This document shows positions 17,738 to 27,257 of a DNA stretch of 64,000 nt, in pieces; positions within the stretch are counted from its first letter, which is position 1; each line of letters begins with the position of its first letter. Position numbers and translations under genes: made by a program. Location of the stretch: positions 159,518 to 223,517 of the forward strand of contig NZ_JACXXN010000010.1 of the NCBI RefSeq assembly GCF_014904695.1. The letters run 5' to 3'. This DNA is from Nostoc sp. MG11. GTDB lineage: Bacteria; Cyanobacteriota; Cyanobacteriia; Cyanobacteriales; Nostocaceae. A model generated the notes under the pieces. It saw nothing but the letters and a program-made list of their open reading frames with translations. It had not been told where the DNA came from and did no database searches.

Positions 17738-18886
17738 CTAAGAGTCAAGATTTGCCAAAGCAGCTTGTACTCGTTTTAAGGTGCGGGCGTTTTCTTCGGT
17801 CGTCCCTACAGTGATTCGCAATCCTCCGCTGATTTGCCGAACAAGAGTGCCATAATCTCTGAGTTTTTGGTGTAACTTTTTTAAGGCAGCGTCTTGGGAA
17901 TGAGAACCTTTTGGTTTGAGACGCAGGTAAATAAAGTTAGCAGTACTTTCTGCAATTTGTAATGTTGAATGTTGAGATAAAGCTTTGATAAGTTTGGCTC
18001 GTTCACTCAGGGTATGGGGAATCGTCTCAAGTAAGAGTGTACGGTTTTGCAAAGCAACTAATGCCGCTGCTATGGAGAAGCTAGGAAGATTGTAGGGTAA
18101 GCGGACTTTTTCTAAGATGGCGATCGCCTCTGGATGAGCAACGCAATAGCCAATGCGAAGGGCTGCCAATCGGAAAGCTTTAGAAAAAGTACGTAGTATA
18201 ATCCAGTTGGGGCGATGTGCTAATTCACTAACTAAAGTACTCTGACTAAATTCAAAGTAAGCCTCATCAATTACTACTAAAATCTCTTCGCTGAGATTTC
18301 TTAACCATGCCAATTCTGCTGTGGTTAAGCTGTTGGCAGTTGGGGAATTGGGATGTACTACAAAAACCACTCGAATGGGAGGATTTTGAGTTTGTTCGAT
18401 AGCGGCCTGTGCAGCTTTTAAGTCAATTTCAAAATTTGTTTCATTTCTGTCTACTCCCACTACAGGGATGCCTAAAGTTTGTGCCAAAATTCCGTACATC
18501 GAGAAAGTAGGATTGGCAACTAGAATGCATCCCTCTCCTCTAAGACAGGTGGCGATTAATAGAGAGCGAATCAGTTCATCTGAACCATTGCCCACAGAAA
18601 TATTGGCAGAAGTGAACAGGGATGGTGAAAGGGCAGCTGACTCATTGACATACTCGGCGATCGCTTCTTTGAGTGTTTCGTGTCCGCCATCAGGATAACG
18701 ATTTGTTTCAATTACTTGCTGATACGTCCAGACTAGTTTTTCTTTTAACTCAGGTGGCAAATCATAAGGACTTTCATTCGTATCTAGCCGATCAAACTGC
18801 GTAGGAACAGCTCCGGCTGTATCACTGCTGGGGTGGGGTTTATATGCGTGTAGCTTGGTTAAATCTGATCGGATGAATGGAAGCAT
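17738..18886 (-). CDS. hisC: Histidinol-phosphate aminotransferase HisC
   Basis: A 382-residue PLP fold-type I aminotransferase. The signature NESPYDLP near the N-terminus, the NPNSPTA region in the middle (HPNSPTANS) and the PLP-lysine motif [16 protein letters not shown] (Lys near 237) identify the HisC branch. It converts imidazole acetol phosphate plus Glu to histidinol phosphate in His biosynthesis; some homologues also act on aromatic amino acids. No other his gene is adjacent, which is usual in cyanobacteria. The start ATG is at 18886. Confidence 0.92.
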   Translation of the reverse strand: MLPFIRSDLTKLHAYKPHPSSDTAGAVPTQFDRLDTNESPYDLPPELKEKLVWTYQQVIETNRYPDGGHETLKEAIAEYVNESAALSPSLFTSANISVGNGSDELIRSLLIATCLRGEGCILVANPTFSMYGILAQTLGIPVVGVDRNETNFEIDLKAAQAAIEQTQNPPIRVVFVVHPNSPTANSLTTAELAWLRNLSEEILVVIDEAYFEFSQSTLVSELAHRPNWIILRTFSKAFRLAALRIGYCVAHPEAIAILEKVRLPYNLPSFSIAAALVALQNRTLLLETIPHTLSERAKLIKALSQHSTLQIAESTANFIYLRLKPKGSHSQDAALKKLHQKLRDYGTLVRQISGGLRITVGTTEENARTLKRVQAALANLDS

Positions 18887-18964
18887 AATTTTAGTAATTA
18901 GCCATTTGTCATTGGTTATTCAATAAATGACAAAGAACAAGTAAGAGTTTAATATTTTACAGCT

Positions 18965-19606
18965 TCAAGGTAATTGACAAAAGAGGCGAATTGCTTGCCA
19001 GATTTCTTCCATAACATTACCTAAAGCATGATTATCCTCTAGTTCGACTAACTCTATCCAAGGACGCGATCGCGCAAAATCACGACTAGCTTCAATAGGG
19101 ATAACTTCATCATGCTTTCCATGCAGGATAAGGGTGGGGATAGGACGTTGCAAAAGTTCCTCTTGGTATTGAGCAGCGTCTTTAACAAAATCGTAACTTA
19201 GAGGCAGCGATTGCCCCTCCCCATAGTGGTAGATCATGAGATATTTTTCCCTTTGCCAACGCTTCACCTCTTCATCTCCTAACTTGGGCAACCAATGGGA
19301 TAAAAACCCAAAAGCTGGTGCTAGCAAGACTAGGCGTTGTACTTGTAAATATCGCTCTCCCAAATGAGCAGCTGTCAAACCGCCCAAACTTGAGCCAATC
19401 AGTACTACAGATGCAGTATCATTACTGAATTCTGCGGCAACTTGTGTTATCTGACGAGTGATCGTCAGATGAGAAAAATCCCCAGCATTCAAATCGGGAA
19501 TTTTTAGGTTTGTCTGAATTTGGGTAAAGCGATCGCTTATATTTTGCGCTTTAGCAGATTTAGGACTGGAAGCAAAGCCATGAAGATATATGAACTGAGT
19601 TGTCAT
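18965..19606 (-). CDS. YqiA/YcfP-type alpha/beta-fold esterase
   Basis: About 213 residues. FIYLHGFASSPKSAKA provides the oxyanion-hole region, GSSLGG is the nucleophile elbow, LHGKHDEVIP carries the acidic residue and DNHAL the catalytic His. This is the YqiA-like small hydrolase family common in cyanobacteria. I chose the ATG at 19606 because the domain starts immediately; a frame start at 19639 adds 11 unlikely residues. It lies 45 bp after the gor stop codon on the same strand, or 78 bp if counted from the start at 19606, so the two could be one transcript. Confidence 0.87.
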   Translation of the reverse strand: MTTQFIYLHGFASSPKSAKAQNISDRFTQIQTNLKIPDLNAGDFSHLTITRQITQVAAEFSNDTASVVLIGSSLGGLTAAHLGERYLQVQRLVLLAPAFGFLSHWLPKLGDEEVKRWQREKYLMIYHYGEGQSLPLSYDFVKDAAQYQEELLQRPIPTLILHGKHDEVIPIEASRDFARSRPWIELVELEDNHALGNVMEEIWQAIRLFCQLP

Positions 19607-19684
19607 CAAGCTTTTCTTGTTAGGGTTGTTCCTTGTCATTTGTCCTTTGAGATGACAAATGACAAAAAACTAATGACCTTGTTC

Positions 19685-21061
19685 TTAACGCAATGTGACG
19701 AATTCTTCTGCTGCTGAGGGATGGATACCAACGGTAGCATCAAAGTCTTTTTTAGTTGCGCCCATTTTGACTGCGATCGCCACCCCTTGTATTATTTCAG
19801 CTGCACTTTCTCCCACCATGTGAGCGCCCAGCAATTTATCGGTGTTGCTATCAACCACCAATTTCATCATTATCTTCTCTTGTTTACCGGTCAAACTATG
19901 GTACATGGGGCGAAAGCGAGTGCTATATATTTTTACAGCATCGCCTAGTTGTTCTCGTGCTTGCACTTCTGTCAACCCAACTGTAGCGGCTTCGGGTGTG
20001 GAAAATATGGCTGTTGGCACAGTTTCGTGACTGAATACGCGGCGGTTAGTGCCGAATTCGCTATCAGCAAAGGCGCGACCTTCACCAATGGCCACGGGAG
20101 TTAAATTTAAGCGATCAGTGACATCACCCACAGCAAAAATATGCGGTTGACTAGTTTGACTATATTCATTGACTGCGATCGCATTCATGGTCTTATAGCC
20201 AGGCCCTTCGACGGAACTAGGGACGACATCTACCCCAGCATTTTCTAAACCCAGCCCATCTACATTGGGAATCCGACCAGTCGCTACTAAAAACACATCG
20301 GCAATTACTGGTTGTTGATCTGCCTCAGATAAAGTCAGTTTCAACCCTTCCGGCACGCGTTCAATTGCTTTTACCAGATTATTCTTGATCAACTGAATTC
20401 CGTGGTTGGTCATGCCCTCTTCAATTCCGGTACGGATATCCTCATCAAACCCTTTCAAAATCTTTTCACCTCTAGTAATCTGCGTCACCTGAGAACCCAA
20501 ACCGCGCATGATACAAGCAAATTCCGTGCCGATGTAACCAGCGCCAATAATGACTATATGTTTCGGCTGTTCTTTGAGATGAAAAATTTCGTTAGAGGTA
20601 ATTCCACATTCCATACCTGATAAATCTGGTTTGACAGGACGTCCGCCAACAGCAATTAAAATTTTGTCTGCTGTAACTTTGCGTCCGTCAACTTCTACGG
20701 TATGAGGGTCTACCAGACTAGCGCGATTAGGAATTAGTTCGACTCCCGCTTTTTCTAAAAAGCTTATGTGTAGCTGGGACAGTCGCCGAACTTCCTTATC
20801 TATAGATGTAATGAAATGTTCCCAGTCCAATTCTGCGTTACCCACTTTCCAGCCATAACCTGCGGCATCATCAAATAATGCGGGAAAGTGAGAGCCATAG
20901 ACCATGAGTTTTTTGGGAACACAACCACGAATCACACAAGTTCCGCCAACTAAGTCGTTTTCGGCGATCGCCACTTTAGCCCCGTAGCTAGCCGCTCGTT
21001 TTGAAGCTGCCAAACCCCCAGAACCAGCACCAATTACAAACAGGTCGTAATCAAAAGTCAT
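19685..21061 (-). CDS. gor: Glutathione-disulfide reductase
   Basis: A 458-residue flavoenzyme. It has an N-terminal FAD-binding GAGSGGLAASKRAASYGA, the redox-active disulfide GGTCVIRGCVPKKL (Cys near 42 and 47), a NADPH-binding GAGYIGTEFACIMRGLG, and the C-terminal dimer interface HPSAAEEFVTLR with the catalytic His. It reduces oxidised glutathione with NAD(P)H in the cytoplasm. The pattern fits the cyanobacterial GR branch, known to use a variant NADPH site. The YqiA-type gene follows downstream. The ATG at 21061 starts directly at the FAD domain. Confidence 0.95.
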   Translation of the reverse strand: MTFDYDLFVIGAGSGGLAASKRAASYGAKVAIAENDLVGGTCVIRGCVPKKLMVYGSHFPALFDDAAGYGWKVGNAELDWEHFITSIDKEVRRLSQLHISFLEKAGVELIPNRASLVDPHTVEVDGRKVTADKILIAVGGRPVKPDLSGMECGITSNEIFHLKEQPKHIVIIGAGYIGTEFACIMRGLGSQVTQITRGEKILKGFDEDIRTGIEEGMTNHGIQLIKNNLVKAIERVPEGLKLTLSEADQQPVIADVFLVATGRIPNVDGLGLENAGVDVVPSSVEGPGYKTMNAIAVNEYSQTSQPHIFAVGDVTDRLNLTPVAIGEGRAFADSEFGTNRRVFSHETVPTAIFSTPEAATVGLTEVQAREQLGDAVKIYSTRFRPMYHSLTGKQEKIMMKLVVDSNTDKLLGAHMVGESAAEIIQGVAIAVKMGATKKDFDATVGIHPSAAEEFVTLR

Positions 21062-21519
21062 AAATTTATATATCTCTTTAGCAACAAGTTGGTTCCTGGG
21101 AACTTACACAGAGAGCTTGATTGAACTACAAAGGATATCCGCTAAATCCTGCGTAAATCCTTTCCTTGATTTAATCTAGCGTTAGCAGATGCTCTCCTGT
21201 CAGTCGTGAATCTTACTTTTTGCTTTTACTTTAGTAGAGACAGTAGCTCAGCAATTCACAATGAAGAAACGCAATTTCGGCGAGCATCAAGTCAATAGCT
21301 AGAATACAAATCAAAGCAAGAACAGCTTAACACTTGTCATATTTCTGCTTCTAGTGTTAGGTGTAATTTCCGCTCCATCTGTGTTTAAGAAATAAGAGTC
21401 TACGAGTAAAAGAAGCAGGCTCAGGCTATCTCCTTGTCCTTTACAAAGAGCAATTAACTGATGAATAAAGAAGCCTATTACAGACTACCTTAGCAGTTTT
21501 ATATATTTGGAGAATCGGT
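21062..21519. other. Intergenic region, no gene supported
   Basis: About 460 bp between the 3' end of the FecR-domain gene and the gor start. It contains no convincing frame; the leftward 160-codon frame starting at 21923 is a shadow of the FecR repeat. It should hold the gor promoter. Confidence 0.5.
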
Positions 21520-22827
21520 TTAATTATTGACGGGCGGTGTGTTATCATCTGGTTTCTCGACAGGTGTGTTGTCAGTTGGCTTTTCGACAGGTGTGTTGTC
21601 AGTTGGCTTTTCGACGGGTGTGTTATCAGTTGGCTTTTCGACGGGTGTGTTATCAGTGGGATTCTTAACAGGTGTGTTATCAGCTGGCTTTTCGGCAGGT
21701 GTGTTATCGGTGGGATTTTTAACAGGTGTGTTATCAGCTGGCTTTTCGGCAGGTGTGTTATCGGTGGGATTCTTAACAGGTGTGTTGTTAGTTGGTTTCT
21801 CGACGGGTGTGTTGTCGATGGGATTCTTAACAGGTGATGTGTTATTTTGTGAGTTTTGGTTTGTCGGATTTTCTGCTGAAGAGTTTTGAGGTGTTGTTGA
21901 AGTTCTACTAGAATCAACACCAACGTTATTTTTTGGAGTGTTTACGTTGCCGTTACCATTTGTTGTGCTTTGCTGCTCAGTATTTATCGAGCCTTGTCCT
22001 GTTTTTTCTGAGGAGTTTGCTGAAGAATTGTCTGTGACAACGTCTTTACTGGGCGAATTTGAAGGACTAGTAGTTAGCTGCACAAAAGAAGGGTTTTCAA
22101 TTACTCCCTCGCCTATTATGGGTGGCTGTGCTTTCAAAGCCGCAGTGGTTTCGGCTTGAACACTAGTAATGGCAGGATCAGGCGTAGGTGCGGGATTCTG
22201 TTTATTCAAATCAAGTTCCCGAACCAGCTCACTCGTTTCATAAAAATTTTTCAGATCAAAATCATATAAGCTTTGAAATTTACCTTTAACTATAACTATC
22301 ATCTGCCCTGCTTCCAGCATTTGAGTTTGAGAAGCTTCTCTATTAGAAACTTCAATGCCACTATTTGTCAGCGCACCCACAATTGTGGTGTCTGTTTGTT
22401 GGTTGTGGCGCACAAATAAGGCTGAACCACGAATTGCTGCTGCTGCACTCGGTGTTTGTATATGCGTTTGACCCCTTCCGGGTGGGATAAGCAACAGCAC
22501 AGTCCCGTTTGACAGTCTAAAGTTGCGAGTCTTTGGCAAAAATTGAAATACCGCTTGTTCTCCAATCCGTGCCAAAGAGCCATCATTGAAACGCAAGTCT
22601 GCTAGAGAAGCTCGACCAGTTGACAGCCCATCCCCAGGAATCATTGCATCTAATTTCCGTGCGGGACGCTTTTTTAGGTTATCTCTGGGTATCAGTTGCA
22701 CTAAGTTGCGGAGATTCTGAATCTCAGCTCGTGTCAAAGGAGTTATAGCACTTGCGCGATTTGACAAAGGCAGTACTGCAATTCCACAGAAACCAATAAT
22801 TAACAGTGGAAACGATTTATGAAACAT
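21520..22827 (-). CDS. FecR-domain exported protein with DNTPVEKPT repeat tail
   Basis: A 435-residue protein. The first ~27 residues are a signal peptide (hydrophobic core then ASA before ITPL). A FecR-type domain follows at about 60-200 (LRFNDGSLARIGEQAVFQF, VLLLIPPGRGQTHIQTPSAAAAIRGS). The rest is a Ser/Thr/Asn/Pro-rich tail, ending in about 11 tandem 9-residue units of DNTPVEKPT/DNTPVKNPT/DNTPAEKPA type. FecR domains usually relay signals or bind glycan/peptides in the periplasm; here a surface or cell-wall role is inferred. It is divergent from a beta-barrel gene with a 460-bp shared promoter region. Confidence 0.82.
   Translation of the reverse strand: MFHKSFPLLIIGFCGIAVLPLSNRASAITPLTRAEIQNLRNLVQLIPRDNLKKRPARKLDAMIPGDGLSTGRASLADLRFNDGSLARIGEQAVFQFLPKTRNFRLSNGTVLLLIPPGRGQTHIQTPSAAAAIRGSALFVRHNQQTDTTIVGALTNSGIEVSNREASQTQMLEAGQMIVIVKGKFQSLYDFDLKNFYETSELVRELDLNKQNPAPTPDPAITSVQAETTAALKAQPPIIGEGVIENPSFVQLTTSPSNSPSKDVVTDNSSANSSEKTGQGSINTEQQSTTNGNGNVNTPKNNVGVDSSRTSTTPQNSSAENPTNQNSQNNTSPVKNPIDNTPVEKPTNNTPVKNPTDNTPAEKPADNTPVKNPTDNTPAEKPADNTPVKNPTDNTPVEKPTDNTPVEKPTDNTPVEKPTDNTPVEKPDDNTPPVNN
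21540..21835 (-). repeat. 27-bp tandem repeat coding DNTPV(E/K)(K/N)P(T/A)
   Basis: Tandem 27-bp units at the 3' end of the FecR-domain gene, with alternating EKP and KNP variants that show higher-order duplication. The frame stays open on the other strand too (21527-21889), which is a shadow. Confidence 0.88.
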
Positions 22828-23290
22828 AGTTTGTTTGGGAGCTTGTGAACTTTAACTGATACCAAAAAAGTTAATCATAGATTCTGATGTTAAAGGTTCA
22901 AGCAGCTAATAACTGTTATAGCGAATTTTTTCAGGTAAATTTATCTGCATTTTAGTGTACATTTAATAGATAAAATAGACAATGAATACACTATATTTAG
23001 TTTGTTTAAGTTTTTACTCGAAAACTGACCTACTATGAAATAAATTCTGGAACAAATTTCAAAGTTGTACTTAATATCAATAGTTAAATGAGGAGTACCT
23101 TACAGATAATCCTTATCTAATTACCTAAGCCACAGGGTGGATATGCTTAACAAGAAGTTGTGGGGAGCTGTATGAGGTGACTCACTGGCTAAATTTCAGT
23201 AAAGTTAGGCAGAAATTTTATTTTCTGAGTTGGAACTTCCAGTGCAACTTGTGGGTCTACATCTGGCAGATGTGATCAATAATTTCAAAG
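22828..23290. promoter_or_regulatory. Divergent promoter region of the FecR/barrel pair
   Basis: A 460-bp A/T-rich gap between divergent start codons. No gene or clear operator can be read. The GAGTACCTTACAGATAATCC and GTTGTGGGGAG stretches near 23090-23165 are unexplained. Confidence 0.4.
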
Positions 23291-24613
23291 ATGCAACTGA
23301 AGATCTGGAAAAATTTGTTTTTTTGGATTTTGTTAGCATCCAGCGGTGGAAGCTGTTATTGCATTAAAGTAGATGCGGCAGAATCAGTAAATACAAATAT
23401 ATGGCGTCATCACAATAATTTTGCACCAAAAATAACATCTTTCGCTAGCACACAAAATCATCAGCAATGCCAGCAGTTAGAGCAAGAAGCAATTAACTCT
23501 TTTTGCAAGCAGTCTAGTGAGTCAAAGAGTTTACACTCTCAGATACCGTCAAATCTGACACAGCAAATACCACCAACAACTGATCAAACTCCAGCACCAA
23601 CAGAAAACTCTGGAGGTAATCAAGAGCAGGATGACTCGCCACAGCTAGAAGTACAGCCAAGTAACTTCCCTGCTTCTTCTGACTCAATAGAGCAACTATT
23701 AAATGCTCCTGAGATCAATGAGTCTGAAAGACTAGAGAGGCTCTGGCAACTGTTGCAAGAGCAAAAACAGCCACCTCTTGAGTCTGATAGCGATCGCGAA
23801 TTAGGGCTAAGGCTACGACCACGACCCCTAGAACAGCTGCCACCTCCACCAACAGAACAGCCTGTAGTTCAGTTTAAACCCATAGGCTACCTACAAGCTC
23901 GTGTTGGCTACTTTCAGACAAGTAACATTTTTTCCTCTAATGATTCTCCCATAGAAGATGGTTTGATTTTTTCTGGACTAAGACTAGCCTCCGCATATTT
24001 TCCTTTGGGATCTGAGACTTATTTAAACGGGTCAATTGATGGCAACCTAATTCGTTACATAGATCAATCACAATACAATTACAACCAAGTAAGATTCAAT
24101 CTCAGTATTTACCAGCAGCTATCGCAGCGAATGTACGGAAGAGTGAGTTGGAGTAATCAACAGTTATTTTATGCCAACAACAGCGATCGCTTGGATAGCT
24201 TTAAAGCTGGCGATCGCTTCTTAGGTGAGAATTCCTTGCAACTGTCTTTGGGACGACGAGATCCTCTAACTTCAAGGTTGGTGCTAGATACTTTCTACGA
24301 ATTGAGTGTGAATTTTGCTGACCCTGAAAGCCGAAATCGCGTGATCAATTCCTTTTGGATTTCTTTGAACTACTACTTGCAAAAACCGCTTCAGGTTGGT
24401 CTAGATTACCAATTTAGCTACTCTGACTTTACGCAGCGCGAGCGAGAAGATCAATTTCATCGGCTATTTGGGCATTTGAATTACCAAATCTCTGACTCCA
24501 TAAATATGAATGTACAGGCTGGAGTTACATTAGGTAATTCTACCGCTCAAAACATTGATTTTGATGGCTGGTTCTTTAGTGTCAATTACAATTTGGAATT
24601 AGGCCAGTTTTAA
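23291..24613 (+). CDS. Probable outer-membrane beta-barrel protein
   Basis: A 440-residue protein. It has an N-terminal signal sequence (LFFWILLASSGGSCYC), a Gln/Ser/Pro-rich spacer (~60-190) and, from about residue 195, alternating aromatic/polar strands (FKPIGYLQARVGYFQ, YGRVSWSNQQLFY, LVLDTFYELSVNF, VGLDYQFSYSDF) ending in a C-terminal Phe, as outer-membrane barrels do. It may bind or secrete a polymer. Its divergent FecR-domain neighbour, also exported, suggests the two act together at the cell surface. I do not recognise a named family. The start ATG is at 23291. Confidence 0.75.
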   Translation: MQLKIWKNLFFWILLASSGGSCYCIKVDAAESVNTNIWRHHNNFAPKITSFASTQNHQQCQQLEQEAINSFCKQSSESKSLHSQIPSNLTQQIPPTTDQTPAPTENSGGNQEQDDSPQLEVQPSNFPASSDSIEQLLNAPEINESERLERLWQLLQEQKQPPLESDSDRELGLRLRPRPLEQLPPPPTEQPVVQFKPIGYLQARVGYFQTSNIFSSNDSPIEDGLIFSGLRLASAYFPLGSETYLNGSIDGNLIRYIDQSQYNYNQVRFNLSIYQQLSQRMYGRVSWSNQQLFYANNSDRLDSFKAGDRFLGENSLQLSLGRRDPLTSRLVLDTFYELSVNFADPESRNRVINSFWISLNYYLQKPLQVGLDYQFSYSDFTQREREDQFHRLFGHLNYQISDSINMNVQAGVTLGNSTAQNIDFDGWFFSVNYNLELGQF

Positions 24614-24629
24614 ACTTGTTATCTCTTAC

Positions 24630-24666
24630 AAAGTTCTGAGCGCCGGCTTCCGGCGCTCAGAACTTT
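24630..24666. terminator. Strong bidirectional hairpin terminator
   Basis: A perfect 17-bp stem (AAAGTTCTGAGCGCCGG, 24630-24646) with a 3-base CTT loop and its complement to 24666. It sits between two convergent genes (barrel + and sulfurtransferase -), so it can end both transcripts. There is no long T run. Confidence 0.75.
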
Positions 24667-24701
24667 GCGCTTTGTCCTTGGTGATTACAAATGACTAATG
24701 A

Positions 24702-25523
24702 CTACATATAGCTAATCCAATCACTCCAGCTACCAGCATAAAGTTTACCCTTACTTATGCCGGCTAGTTCTAAAGAAAGTAAATTCACACAAGCAGTTAC
24801 ACCAGAACCGCAATAAACTAAAATTTCCTCGGCTGTTTCTATTTTTTCCCATCGATGGCGTTGCTCTGGTTGAGGAAGTAAGTAACCGGAAGAGTCTGTA
24901 ATTTCTTGCCAGGGATAGTTAACTGCGCCGGGAATATGACCTGCTATTTTATCAATTGGTTCTCGTTCGCCTCGATAGCGATCGCTCTCTCTTGAGTCTA
25001 CCAACACTACTTCTGGACTATCTTTGCGATTTTTCACCGCTGTAATATCTACTACCCTGTCTGTTTGTGCTTGAGCTACGAATGTACCCATTCGAGGGGT
25101 AGGAAGGACATCCGTGATCAGATACCCGGCTTTTTGCCATCCAGCAAAGCCTCCATCCAGTACAGCTACTTGCTCATGTCCTAGATAGCGCAACAGCCAC
25201 CACAGACGAGCGGCAAAGGCAAAGCGCGAATCATCATAAGCTACAACTAAAGTTTCTTGGGAATTTACTCCAATCGTCGATAATTTGTTAGCTATATCAT
25301 TGGGGTTAGGTAAAGGATGTCTTCCGCCATGCTTACCTACGGAACTGGAAAGATCTTGATTCAAATCAAGGTAATAGGAATTCTTTATATGACTTGTTTG
25401 GTACTGTTGTTGTCCTAATTGTGGATCGGCTAGAGAAAAGCGACAATCTACAATGACAACTTGCGGATCTTCAAGATGTTCAAACAGCCACGTTGGCGAA
25501 ACAACAAATTGGGAATTGTGCAT
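24702..25523 (-). CDS. Sulfurtransferase, tandem rhodanese
   Basis: A 273-residue protein with two rhodanese domains: an inactive N-terminal one (about 10-130) and a catalytic one (about 150-270) with active-site loop CGSGVTA following VY. The signature VLDGGFAGWQKAGY closes the first domain. The loop type fits thiosulfate or 3-mercaptopyruvate sulfurtransferases (TST/SseA); the loop alone does not separate them. It probably handles sulfane sulfur or cyanide detoxification in the cytoplasm. Its 5' end overlaps the upstream extension of the divergent MnmC-like frame, which argues for that gene starting at 25549. Confidence 0.9.
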   Translation of the reverse strand: MHNSQFVVSPTWLFEHLEDPQVVIVDCRFSLADPQLGQQQYQTSHIKNSYYLDLNQDLSSSVGKHGGRHPLPNPNDIANKLSTIGVNSQETLVVAYDDSRFAFAARLWWLLRYLGHEQVAVLDGGFAGWQKAGYLITDVLPTPRMGTFVAQAQTDRVVDITAVKNRKDSPEVVLVDSRESDRYRGEREPIDKIAGHIPGAVNYPWQEITDSSGYLLPQPEQRHRWEKIETAEEILVYCGSGVTACVNLLSLELAGISKGKLYAGSWSDWISYM

Positions 25524-25548
25524 TGATCATTATTCAGTTTTTTGTAAG

Positions 25549-26499
25549 ATGTCATTAGAGAATTTTACACCTCAGCTCACAGCAGATGGTTCATTCACTT
25601 TCGTCTCCCAAGAGTTTGGTGAATCTTTTCACAGCCATTATGGAGCTAAGCAGGAGAGTTTTTTCAAGTTTGTAGTTCCTACTCAACTAGCTACAGCCGC
25701 ACGTAAACCTGTTTTGCGGTTATTAGACGTTTGTTATGGTCTAGGATACAATACAGCAGCGGCTTTACAGACTATTTGGGCAGTTAATCCTAGTTGCTAT
25801 GTCGAAGTCATTGGTTTAGAACTGAATCCGTCTGTGCCAAAAGCTGCGATCGCCCATCAGTTATTCGATAATTGGAACTGCAACCATACCGAAATTTTGA
25901 CCCAACTAGCTTTTGAGCATCAAGTGCAAACACCTCGCTTGAAAGCAACACTACTAATTGGCGACGCCAGAAGCTCAATGGCATTGGTACATAAGTCAGA
26001 TTTCCGAGCAGATGCGATTTTTCTTGATCCGTTTTCACCACCTCAATGTCCTCAACTATGGACAGTTGAATTTATCCAACAACTGTCATTGTGTTTACAT
26101 GAAGACGGTTTCCTAGCCACTTATTCCTGTGCTGCTGCTGTACGCACAGCATTATTAGCGGCTGGTTTGGTAATAGCTTCTACTCCACCAGTGGGAAGGC
26201 GATCGCCCGGTACAGTAGCAGCCCACAATAGAGCAATAAAAGAAGTATTGGAATTTTCCCCCTCTCCTCCTCTCCCTCTCCCTCCCTCCTCTTACCAACT
26301 CTCTCAAGCAGAAAAAGAACATTTGCTAACTCGCGCTGCGATTCCCTACCGCGATCCCGAATTGAGCGATTCTGCTGAAGTCATAGCAATGCGGCGACAA
26401 CAAGAGCAACAAGCCTCATTTTTGGAACCTACCTCTCGTTGGCGAAAAAGGTGGCTATCGGGAATTGAAGGTACTGATTTTACAAGCACTAGTTCATAA
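25549..26499 (+). CDS. MnmC-like SAM-dependent methyltransferase
   Basis: About 316 residues. A Rossmann-type methyltransferase with motif I LDVCYGLGYNTAAAL, an acidic strand-2 end (VIGLELNP) and motif IV FLDPFSPPQCPQLW, typical of the N-terminal methyltransferase half of MnmC (DUF752), which modifies the wobble uridine of tRNA. The oxidase half is absent, so this is the stand-alone methyltransferase. ATG 25549 is chosen because the N-terminal 32 residues of the longer frame overlap the sulfurtransferase gene and look non-coding. A Pro/Ser stretch near 242-256 (CCTCTCCC-type DNA) is a simple-sequence insertion. Confidence 0.83.
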   Translation: MSLENFTPQLTADGSFTFVSQEFGESFHSHYGAKQESFFKFVVPTQLATAARKPVLRLLDVCYGLGYNTAAALQTIWAVNPSCYVEVIGLELNPSVPKAAIAHQLFDNWNCNHTEILTQLAFEHQVQTPRLKATLLIGDARSSMALVHKSDFRADAIFLDPFSPPQCPQLWTVEFIQQLSLCLHEDGFLATYSCAAAVRTALLAAGLVIASTPPVGRRSPGTVAAHNRAIKEVLEFSPSPPLPLPPSSYQLSQAEKEHLLTRAAIPYRDPELSDSAEVIAMRRQQEQQASFLEPTSRWRKRWLSGIEGTDFTSTSS

Positions 26500-27257
26500 G
26501 AATATTTAGTAAACAATCCTAAGTTACGTATAATATTTTACTATAATTTTGATTTGTGTTTCTTACTAGTCAAGCAATTAGTTTTGATGACCTAAATAAA
26601 TTAAATTACTCAAAAGTAGCTAAAAATACATGTTTATTAGTAGTATTTACTAGATATGATTATTAGCTAAGGAAAAATACTTATATATTTATATAATTAC
26701 TGTAAAAACTTTAAATTCAAACCCAGATACTTTGATATAAACTAAGCAACTAAAAGATTTTCTGGCGCTGCTATGTTAATCGATATCCGTAAAAAACCTG
26801 ATTTAACATTTGCGCGGATTCATCATACTGGAATTTATAGGCGAAAAATTAGACAGCAATATTCTTCTGGTTCTTGTAACATAAAAAACATGCTGAGAAT
26901 GCCTCGGTTAAGAAGTTTGATCAGCTGTCAGACTTATAAATTGCACATTCTATTTTGTACCCCTCCGGGGAAGCAAGCTAGCAAGAGCGTCGGTTACAAC
27001 AGAAGTTTGGCAAGAGCAGAGTCGGCGATACTTTGCCTTTGGTCAAGTTTCACTCTGAACTGGAGGATTTTTGACCGGAACTAACGGAAACGTCTCCAGT
27101 TCCGCTTTTGAGAGCTATAACGCATAATTATGTAGATTAAAGAGTAAAAGTTATGATGTGTCACCTTTATGAAAATACTGGCTTAAATACAGTCAAAAAC
27201 TAAACTTTTTTTGAAATTTGACGCTGTTAACTTTTTCAAGAAAATTGCAGTGCCTTT
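26500..27257. other. Intergenic region of 0.75 kb
   Basis: A/T-rich up to about 26750. A 103-codon frame (26773-27084) is not supported as a gene: it lacks an RBS and is Cys/Arg/Ser-rich. A weak inverted repeat GAACTGGAG ... CTCCAGTTC lies near 27056-27105. It probably carries the promoter of the HD-GYP gene. Confidence 0.5.

Noticed and set aside
21441..21923. 160-codon leftward and 120-codon rightward frames over the FecR repeat
   Set aside because: Shadows of the 27-bp repeat in other frames.
26773..27084. 103-codon rightward frame
   Set aside because: No RBS or domain pattern; composition is like translated intergenic DNA.
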